A stretch of DNA of 64,000 nt, from positions 222,380,527 through 222,444,526 of the forward strand of contig NC_071355.1 in NCBI RefSeq assembly GCF_943734655.1, given 5' to 3'. A program made the position numbers and the translations under genes. The DNA is from Sabethes cyaneus. Lineage: Eukaryota > Arthropoda > Insecta > Diptera > Culicidae. Below, one piece after another: positions 55,915 through 64,000 of this stretch. The notes beneath the pieces were generated by a model, which had not been told where the DNA came from, did not search any database, and saw only the letters and a program-made list of their open reading frames with translations. Position 1 is the first letter of the stretch; the number at the start of each line of letters is the position of its first letter.

Positions 55915-57590
55915 ATGTTTTGTTCCGCAAGTTTTATGAGAAGGTGAACCAAACTCGAAAGGGCTACACACCGAAACCTGACATGTGTAGGGACGATGGA
56001 GGGAATCTAATTACAAACGAGCGCGAGGTGGTCGACAGATGGAAGCAGTTCTTCGATGAACACCTCAATGGCGAAGTCGCAGAAGGAGGCGGAACGGAAA
56101 TTAACCTAGGAGCGCCCATGGAAGATAGTGATGTCCTAGCACCTGATCTCCAAGAAGTCAAACGAGAAATCAGGCTGCTGAAGACCAATAAAGCCGCTGG
56201 GAAGGACCGCCTACCGGCAGAGCTTTATAAACATGGCGGAGAAACGCTAGCAAAGGCTCTACACTGGGTTATTTCGAGGATTTGGGAGGAGGAAAAGCTA
56301 CCGGAGGAATGGATGGAAGGAGTGGTTTGTCCCATCTACAAAAAGGGTGATCGGCTAGACTGCTGCAACTATCGTGGTATTACGCTGGTAAACGCCACCT
56401 ACAAGGTACTCTCCCAGATCCTGTTACGCCAGTTGTCACCGATAGCACAAGGTTTCGTAGAGACTTATCAGGCGGGTTTCATGGGGGCTCGCGCAACTAC
56501 GGACCAAATTTTTACTATCCGACAGATCATGTCGGGAGGGCAGAAATGTCGGGAATACAACGTGCCCGCGCATCACATCTTTATTGATTTCAAAGCAGCA
56601 TACGATACAGTCGATCGAGACAAGCTATGGCAGATAATGCACGAACACGGTTTTCCAAACAAAGTGGCGCGACTGATCAGAGCTACATTGGATCGAGGGA
56701 TGTGTTTCGTACGCATCTCTGAGACACTGTCGAGTTCCTTCGAGACGCGGCGAGGGTTGAGGCAAGGTGACGGTTTAACCTGCATGCTGTACAACATCGC
56801 TCTTGAGGGGGTGATCCGACGAGCGAGCATCGAAACGAGAGGCACGATTTTTACCAAGGGTAGCCAACTTCTAGGCTTTGCAGATGACTTCGATATCATA
56901 GCCAGGAACTTTGCGACGGCGGAGGCAATCTACACCAGCCTGAAAGCGGAGTCTAGGAGAATTGGGCTAAAAATAAATGCGTTGAAGACCAAATACATGA
57001 AAGGAAGAGGCTCAAAGGAAACAAACCCGCCTTCCACAAAAGGTAACCGTTGACGGCGACGAACTAGTAGAAGTGGTAGAGGAGTTCGTGTATTTGGGAT
57101 CGCTGGTGACCGCGGACAACATCACTAGTAAGGAGATCCAGCAGCGCATCCGAGTGGGAAATGGGGCCTACCTTGCCCTTCGTAAAACGCTACGATCAGG
57201 AAGCGTACGCCGCCGCACGAAGCTTACAATGTACAAAACTCTTATAAGACCGGTATTTCCTTATGGACTTGAAGCCGTGACGCTGCTCACGGAGGACATA
57301 CGCGCCCTTGCCGTGTTCGAGCGGAAAGTGCTGCGGACGATATTTGGCGGAGTACAAACTGAAAGCGGAGAGTGGCGGAGCCGTATGAATCACAAGCTAC
57401 AGGCACTGCTTGGGGAGATTCCCATCGTACATCTAGCGAAGGTTTGCAGGCTACGGTGGGCCGGGCACGTGGTAAGGATGCCGGACGGCAGTGCGACGAA
57501 AATAGTCCTCTTCAACAACCCCACCGGCACCAGGAACAGGGGGGGCCAACAACGTGCACTGAAGAAGAAGAAGAAGAAGAATCTTTTTGA
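55915..57590 (+). mobile_element. LINE-B, longest copy, truncated at both ends
   Basis: A plus-strand LINE from the linker before RT through the C-terminal domain. The 5' part with the endonuclease is missing. The 3' end stops abruptly in a (GAA)n run at about 57564-57582. Fragments of the same family occur at 8.9, 44.2, 51.7-53.2 and 62.7-63.4 kb. Confidence 0.75.
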
Positions 57591-57606
57591 AGCTCGCTTT
57601 ACGTAA
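55920..57606 (+). pseudogene. LINE-B reverse transcriptase and C-terminal domain, one frameshift
   Basis: The first frame (to 57053) has the linker (RKGYTPKPDMCRDDGGN), then RT: RLLKTNKAAGKDRLPAELYK, RLDCCNYRGITLVNATYK, TYQAGFMGARATTDQI, DFKAAYDTVDRDKLW, RRGLRQGDGLTCMLYNIAL and the catalytic GFADDFD. A single-base indel near 57035 shifts to the second frame (57073-57606) with VEEFVYLGSLVTADN, MYKTLIRPVFPYGLE, VFERKVLRTIFGGVQ and LRWAGHVVRMPDGS. Only one lesion and no stops break this 560-codon region, so it is the youngest LINE-B copy here. The first codon is not an ATG. The true ORF start is lost. Confidence 0.8.
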
Positions 57607-60600
57607 TCGAATCGCAACAACCGCTTATTAACAGGTTTTGACATGAAAATAGCTTATGAAAAAAGTTACATCGGAATCTACTCAAAAGCAAATTTATTTT
57701 TGTTTTGTTTTTACAGCAAGTGACAACTATCATACTTGCATATTAGGCTGGTTCCATCAAATACTATGGTTTCTGGGCATATCAATTAGCATATCTGCAT
57801 TTTATACAGCACGTTGCTGTATATTAGTTATTTGACTGCGTAACTGTTGTAAATTGGCATGCAAAATTCAATTTCAAATCTTCTTGTCGGTAATCAGCTG
57901 GTAACAAGCATTGTCAGCATTATAAGAGGGTTAGCAGTAAAATAGTCGTATATTTAGCCAAAGTAGCATTTAAGTAGCAATTAATGTGACATGTAAATAG
58001 CATTGGTAATGTTTATTGGTTACCTGGGTAGTTTGCAATGAAATAACCTTTAAGGAGAATGAAGAAACATTGATTTTAGAAACGTAGGTCAGCAACAAAG
58101 TATTTTGATAGAATTTTTATACGAACATAAGTATGGAATACCATTTAACTAAAGTCTATGCAAATCGTTGTAATACAAAAGAAGCAATAACGGGACCATG
58201 TTGCTCCCCTGAGGTACTTGAGTCGGTTTCAACGAACTTTTAGACCTGTGTACCTCTGAGTCTGGATAAAAAGTGTTATCTTCCTGAAATTAAGTGAAAA
58301 ACAAAACTTTCCAATTAAATTCTTCTATGTATTTATTTATTTTCGGCAGATACGTATTTCGCCTACGACTTACAGGCTTCATCAGTATCTGGTTTCGAAC
58401 GAAACTTCAGTCAGTGTTATCTTCCTGACAAATAGTTTCGAATACTTTGATTTACAACACATCTGATTATATATGCATGAGGACAGTATGTTTGACATGA
58501 CCGGAATCACTAGTGCATTACTATAGAAAGAAAATACACTGTTTCAATAAGCCATAATAATTTTCTACATCATCCTTTAAAATCATATTAAATATATGGA
58601 TCTCTTCTTGTACAGTACTAAAATTCGAAAGCAAAAGTGTCATTACCAGAAACAGTCAAGACCAAATACTTACTTCCTTCCCAATCGTCAAACAATCGGA
58701 TGTTGCTTTGATCACCTTCTCAACTGCGTCTTAATGTCTACAACGCTAATCCCAAGGACCGTAACCTTTCCACAATTTAATCCATATTTAATCGATATCG
58801 CTGCCACTGCTACTACTGCTGCTATTGACCATGATTTCACTTATTTCGACTGAATTTCCAATCTGAGCGTCTTATGTCCATCGGATACTAATCTGATCTG
58901 TGGTTAAACGTTCACGAATCCCAGCAGAACGAGCGGACGCTTCCACTTAATGGAACTCTTGTCAACGTAACACACCACACCGGAATCGATTTAGTTTTGG
59001 TTCTGCCTGTTGACCACACATACATTGTATGCTCCCACCTCCCCCTCCAGCGCAGAGTTCTATATATATTCAGGCTAACTTTTCTCGGTAGTCGATCTCA
59101 TCAAGGAAATAATAGAATTCATTTTGTACCTCCTTCAGAATTTCCAGAAACGTCTGTGGGTGTTTTGACCGAATTTCTACGAGACGGAAGCGGGGCTTGT
59201 GCTACAGAGCGTGACAAAAATCTGCTGACGTGGCGGAAAATGAGCAAGGCTCGGGTAACCCTGGCTCCATGTGAAACTTTCTGGTTCTCTGGTAATCCAC
59301 CCTACACTTGTTCCAGCGGTAGACGTACCCATCGATCCAGAGCACCGTACCGACCGGTCGGTACCGGTGCGGTGCGGTAGAAAAGGCTGTTTTTGCACAC
59401 GTACAGCCGACGGTGACTGTGCGAGTTTTGTACTACCTACTATGTAACGATATCAAGATGTTTCCTGTACCAGTTTCACCGCTAGCCGGCATGCATGAGC
59501 AAAAATCAATTGAGGATAAAATGGACCGCCCTCCTCTCTACGGGACGATAGGCATTGGAAATCGATGGCAGAGCGCCAACTCTCCGCAGGTGCCAGCCAG
59601 CTTTTGCCAAATAAATAATTTATTGTGTGACCCGGGACGTCGCCGGCGTTGGTTGAATATATCAGCACACTGAATGGGCCGGCCGGAGATTAGTCACAGG
59701 TTGGGCTTTCCGCATACACACGTACACACAAACACATCCACATAGGGCCGAAGATTATCTTCGAGCAAGCTGTCGTGAGTAAGCAGGTTTTGCTACCGTG
59801 GATTTGTTACGGTGATTACTATTTGTCAAAACTTTGAATAGGGACTTTTTCCGATATGTTTTCGGCTTCTTAGAAGCGAGACCTTTGGCAATAATTTTCC
59901 TCATTGTATCGAACTACAAGTGGTAAAAAGTTGCCTAAGAAATTTGATGCTAAATATTCAAGCCAGCGTTCTTCTCAACCAAATTCAAATCATAATTGAA
60001 ATCGCTTCCGGATCGGATCGGGCCATATTGAAGACGTCTCAGCTCAGCATCGAGCTTTGGCTTTTCCACAAAAAAGTACACATTTCTTCACTATTAGCTA
60101 ATTCGATTCTATTGTAGCTCCGCTTGGTTCAGGCACTCGGCCAACTATTTGCTCAAGGAATACATTTCGGTTCATTCTCCACTTAAAATCACAGCCATCT
60201 CCGCCGTTGGCCGGTTCGCTTCTCGGCATGCCACAGCCGGGCATTAAATTCCGCCAGTTTTAGCACAGTTGGGATGCCGGATCCATTCAGGGCAGAACCA
60301 ATTGGCGAATAAACAATGGTGTTGGGCTTGAGGCCAAAAATGCTTACTCTTATCTCAAACCAGTTAAAACGTCCGACCGGTCATAATTATTTATAAGAAA
60401 ACTTGCCGCATAACTTCTTCTGTCGCGGTATTTTTCTTCAGGGGTGATTCTTCATTCCAACAGTGGCTTTCTGGTTGGAAAACACACCGAAGGCTGGATC
60501 CTTTCGAAGAATAAATTATTGAGCGGAACTTTTGCCAACAAGGAATTAGTTCGATGTTGGGAATCTTGTAAACTCCAAACGTTTCCAGTCGTAATTCCAT

Positions 60601-62130
60601 TTTCAAATAGCTACTTAGCGTTACCAAACTAGCCCGTAAACAATGTTTTGCGGAATTCTCCCTGCCATAACTGCTCTAGATAGTTGCCGGTTTGCTGGGC
60701 TTGCAACCTTTTTCTTGAGCTTGCCGATATTCTGCCGGAACTGATTGATTGACAAAAGCTATTTGTATGGAAATCATGTTTACGTACCGCAATCAAGCTG
60801 ATTGTTATCCATCAAAATCAGGTTTTAAACTGATTTCACTAAATTTCACTGACTGACGTAGACGTACGTTGCAGTGCAACTGACGAGTAGCTGCATTTCT
60901 GCCAACGAAATAGTGCCGGATTTGCTGGCCTTTAGTGAATTCTAATCAATGCGAACTTGGTTTCAAGTACGGTCGGTTGCATTCAGATTTGCATGCTCTC
61001 AACAAATTTAAACCGAGAAATTTTCTTGTGATTTCTAAGGTAAACATTTTGCTTCTCTCCCAATGCAAAAACTAAAATGAAAACTGATTAGACTGGAGAC
61101 CGATGTGATTGACGTGATGCATCGTGCCTACCGGTTTACCGGATGTTTGGGTTCGTTATTTCCTTTTTTGCTTTTTTGCAAACGCGCATTGCGTTTCTAG
61201 TTGCTGTCGCAAAGTCTCTTGTTTTTTTGTTGTTAGTTTCCCCTCCAAAGATTTTTTTCGCATTCTGATTGCCAACTTTTTTTCAATCAACGTATGTGAT
61301 TGGTATTCTAGTGCATACTTCCTACTTGGTAATATCACACATTTCAGGGGAACAACGACATCGACGGCCTCTGGAATGATAGGTCTTCACTTTGCTTCCT
61401 TGCCTGGCTGCCAGTCCGACTATGGTGTATCAATTGTTATCAAGTTTTCTCGAAGAGTCGAAGCACAGACCAGCACTGACGCAGGCGGCAAAACAGTGTT
61501 GTATCCTGTGGGTGGTAGGTCAAGTGTTTTGATACAAGCCTATCAGGGTGAGGGTGGTAGCAGGATGCGCTTTAACCTATTAACGAGTCACCGGCCAGAA
61601 GCCGGAACAAACCGGAAGACCACCAATATCGTACGGTTTCGTGCATGCAGCTCTACATATGTAGGTGATATAACGCATCGTCAGAGGACGACCCTCTAGG
61701 CAAGGTGTTTCTGATGTTGCCTTGTCCTGTCTGTCCTTCGAGTGAGTGTGAGCTGTGCTTGGGAGTGATTGATAAGATTGGCAGATAGGGGATTCAGTTG
61801 CTGGTACATATTGTGTTAGCCTGAACCACTCGTGTTGGTGTTGGATTACTGTCGTAAACGGCATCAGGCATAATGCGGTCATCATGAACATTGCCTTTTG
61901 ACATGACCATCGTGGGAAGTATCTAAAGTGTCTTCATTATAGGGTGAAAGTGGCCGGTATGGATAAGGCACACTCGATAGAGCGGATGACAATCGATTTC
62001 GAATTTTAGAAATAAAATCCTTTTCCTAAAAGGTAATGTTATATGTAAATCGCCCAGTAATTTCTTTGAGAACCCTATGACTTACGAAAATTTGCAATTT
62101 TTCCTATTTTATTTTAGCTTTCGATGGAGC
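57607..62130. other. Unassigned non-coding stretch
   Basis: No gene is supported. The copy of the GAAATACGTATCTG repeat end lies reversed at about 58339-58395. An 18-bp perfect palindrome GTACCGACCGGTCGGTAC lies at 59347-59364. Open frames at 58997-59380 and 61124-61699 lack ATG starts and recognisable domains. Confidence 0.35.
58339..58395 (-). repeat. Dispersed repeat end, reverse copy
   Basis: CAGATACGTATTTCGCCTAC and GACTTACAGGCTTCATCAGT, the reverse complement of the repeat end at 35563-35625. Confidence 0.45.
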
Positions 62131-62135
62131 AATTC

Positions 62136-62310
62136 ATCTTGTTAGAAATGGCGATCAACACACCTTCACCATGGGATGCGATCTTTTCGTTTATTCAGGT
62201 ATCCGTTAAAACGATTACATCGAAGTTCAACTCTGTTACAGCAATAAGAAAGGCATCAATTTTGGTTCATAGTCCACGCACGTTTTGGTAATAAATCAGC
62301 AGCAGATTAT
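62136..62310 (-). pseudogene. LINE endonuclease fragment (YYQNVRGL type)
   Basis: The minus strand reads YYQNVRGL, stop, TKIDAFLIAVTELNFDVIVL, TDT, stop, then GEGVLIAISNKMNCS. This is the N-terminal part of a Jockey/CR1/L2-like LINE endonuclease. The stops replace R (CGA to TGA) and W (TGG to TGA) of the usual RGLRTK and TETWL. A segment between TDT and GEGVLIA is deleted. It is a different LINE family from LINE-A and LINE-B. Confidence 0.65.
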
Positions 62311-62699
62311 AAGAAATCTGCTGTGGATCACGCACAGAGATGGAAACGGGAACATAATTATCGGAAAAATTGTTATAGGAGTTATCGCACTTGCCTGGTC
62401 GAGAAATTTGAGAGTCCTGTTTCGCACACCCACACTTAGGACCAAGACGGCTGTTGTTGGCTGTCAGAAATAGCCCGACCGTGGTTGACTAAGGCGGCAT
62501 GATTCAAATCACTAAAGGACGCCGCTATTGGCAGAAAATGTTGAAAATACCTAGTGAATAGACGATAAAGTCAGTCATCCTGTTCCTGAAATATTATTAT
62601 CATGCGCTATCGCTACTCCCCGCTTTCAGGTTGTGCTTCGCTCAATAACCCACGCAGCACCTTCTGGTCGAACACTGCAATCTCCTAACTAGTTCTTAT

Positions 62700-62940
62700 G
62701 TTAAGCAAATAAGTCAATTTATAAGTAGAAACTCCTTACTAGTGTTGTTGTCCGCGGTAACCAGCGATCCCAAATACATTGCATTATCTGCCATAGTTGA
62801 TCTCGATCAACTGTATCATACGTTACTTTGAAGTCATTGAAGATATGATGTGCTTCCGATATTTCTGCAAGATCTTTCGGATGGTAATAATTTGGTCCGT
62901 AAAACTGCATTTACCAGTCGAGAGTCGGGGTGGCTCTTGC
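62700..62940 (-). pseudogene. LINE-B fragment with internal deletion
   Basis: The minus strand joins VDRDQLWQIMQ of the RT directly to the YLGSLVTADN region of the C-terminal domain (read in a shifted frame as CIWDRWLPRTTT). This removes the RT catalytic box, as in a deletion of about 450 bp. Confidence 0.6.
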
Positions 62941-62959
62941 CGTATCAAGAATTTCTCTT

Positions 62960-63430
62960 CATTGTACTCGGTCCAGACCTACTCGTCGCCAATTCGTTGC
63001 GCATCTCGACACACGCAAGTCGGCTTCAACGTGGTCAAGACATCTAGCACGTTAGGCCCATCTATTCCTTGTGCCGGTGGGGTTCTTGAATAGAACGGAT
63101 CGCACTACACAGTAGTCCGGCATCCTTGCGATGTGGCCGGCCCACTGTAGACTCCCAACTTTCGCCAGGTGTATGGGAATCTCTCCAAGTAATGCCTGCA
63201 ACTCGTGGTTTATGAGCCTACGCCACTCTCCACTATCCGTTTGTACTCCGCCAAAAATAGTCCGCAATACCTTTCGTTCAAATACGACAAGTGCACAGTG
63301 CAAGTAAGCAAAGTTTCTATCTCAAGTTCGTAGAGGACTACCGGTTTCATTAGCGTTTTGTACATCATCAGCTTTGTGCGGCGGCGTATGTTCCGTAAAG
63401 GTGTGAGCTCCAATAAAACCCGCCTGATAG
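62960..63430 (-). pseudogene. LINE-B 3' fragment
   Basis: The minus strand reads RRRTKLMMYKTLMKPVVLYE, VFERKVLRTIFGGVQTDSGE, HELQALLGEIPIHLAKVGSL, QWAGHIARMPD and LFKNPTGTRNR. This is the C-terminal domain in more than one frame. It lies on the wrong side of 62700-62940 for one collinear element, so these are two insertions or a rearrangement. Confidence 0.65.
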
Positions 63431-64000
63431 TTCCCTGCGGATCTTTGTGTTAAGATTGTTTTGACTTGGAAAAACGGAGAATTCGTAGGATTGCGAATCT
63501 GTTATTACTTATCATAAAATTGTCAGCCGATTAGGTCGAAAACTCCGGACTTTCGGGTGTAAATGATCTTAAAAACAAAATTGATGTATGGCTAGAAATT
63601 ATAGTTGAAATTAGGCATGAAATTGGGCTTGACATAAGGCATTCAGTGCTGGAAAAAATCACTTTATCGAAACTCAAAATGATTGATTTTGAGTCAATGC
63701 AATATCAAAACTCTTTTTTCCAGAAGGAATATGAATATCATTGGAATAAAAATTCATTGATAAACCAAGCCGCTGAGTTTTGATGTTGCTGTATATTCGT
63801 GTCGAAAAATTCATTATGCGTTACAAAAAAGTCAGAGCGGAATATCATTTTCAGTTCCATGGCAGTGAATATGAATATCAGTTGCAGCGCCTTGCACTGA
63901 ATATTTATATTCTAGTGGATTGAGACGCAACAGATTGCAGTAGGCTTTGTGATGACAATTTATTTTAAAGTTGAAATAACTGTTTGTGCGGTTTGCGTTG
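63431..64000. other. Unassigned AT-rich end of window
   Basis: GAATATGAATATCA-like repeats occur near 63728 and 63868. No gene or boundary is supported. Confidence 0.35.

Noticed and set aside
58997..59380. 127-codon open frame
   Set aside because: Non-ATG start, unrecognised composition, and an overlapping ORF on the other strand.
61124..61699. 191-codon open frame
   Set aside because: It starts with GTG, its first ATG is near codon 84, no domain is recognisable and no gene context supports it.
63620..63960. Possible hAT-like element starting CAGTGCTGG
   Set aside because: The candidate right end matches over too few bases, and the 8-bp flanks do not agree.
1..64000. CRISPR arrays, operons, bacterial promoters or terminators
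   Set aside because: None seen. The window is animal nuclear DNA, and the tandem repeats are minisatellites without spacer structure.

Overview
The window looks like repeat-rich, gene-poor DNA from a culicine (Aedes-like) mosquito. The evidence is several copies of a tRNA-derived SINE that resembles the Aedes Feilai family, mosquito-type APE/RT non-LTR retrotransposons, a DD37E-type mosquito transposase remnant, and AT-rich intervening DNA without long host ORFs. I recognise no intact host protein gene. The species call rests on family recognition alone, with no database search.

Layout. 0-5 kb: a TA-flanked element with 26-bp inverted ends (88-1049), an imperfect inverted-repeat element (1086-2901) and a dead mariner-type transposase (4.2-5.1 kb). 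8.9-14.2 kb: a LINE 3' fragment, small foldback elements, the 5' part of a DD37E transposon, and a nearly complete minus-strand LINE (LINE-A1) carrying a 183-bp insertion with a 10-bp target duplication. 19.3-20.7 kb: two inverted arrays of an 11-bp minisatellite facing each other across about 0.6 kb. 25-36 kb: paired SINEs and a degenerate minisatellite, duplicated on either side of histone H2A/H2B pseudogenes. One H2A pseudogene is split by a young Ty3/gypsy-type LTR retrotransposon (28868-33499) with identical 220-bp LTRs, a 5-bp target duplication, and gag and pol in one frame separated by a single TGA followed by CTA.

40.7-44.6 kb: a BEL/Pao pol remnant split by a 1.2-kb DNA transposon, then a second histone pseudogene block and a LINE-B fragment. 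45-48 kb: tRNA-Asp-like and 5S-rRNA-like remnants. 49.2-57.6 kb: a 2-kb TA-flanked element, a multi-level nest (a hAT-like element with an 8-bp target duplication inside LINE-A2, holding LINE-B, a MITE and a SINE), tandem repeats, a third TA-flanked element, and the longest LINE-B copy. 62-63.4 kb: remnants of two further LINE copies and an endonuclease fragment.

The only potentially functional genes are gag and pol of the LTR retrotransposon. Everything else recognisable is broken. The insertions, their target duplications and their nesting give relative ages: histone pseudogenes are older than the LTR element, LINE-A2 is older than the hAT-like element, and LINE-B is older than the MITE inside it.
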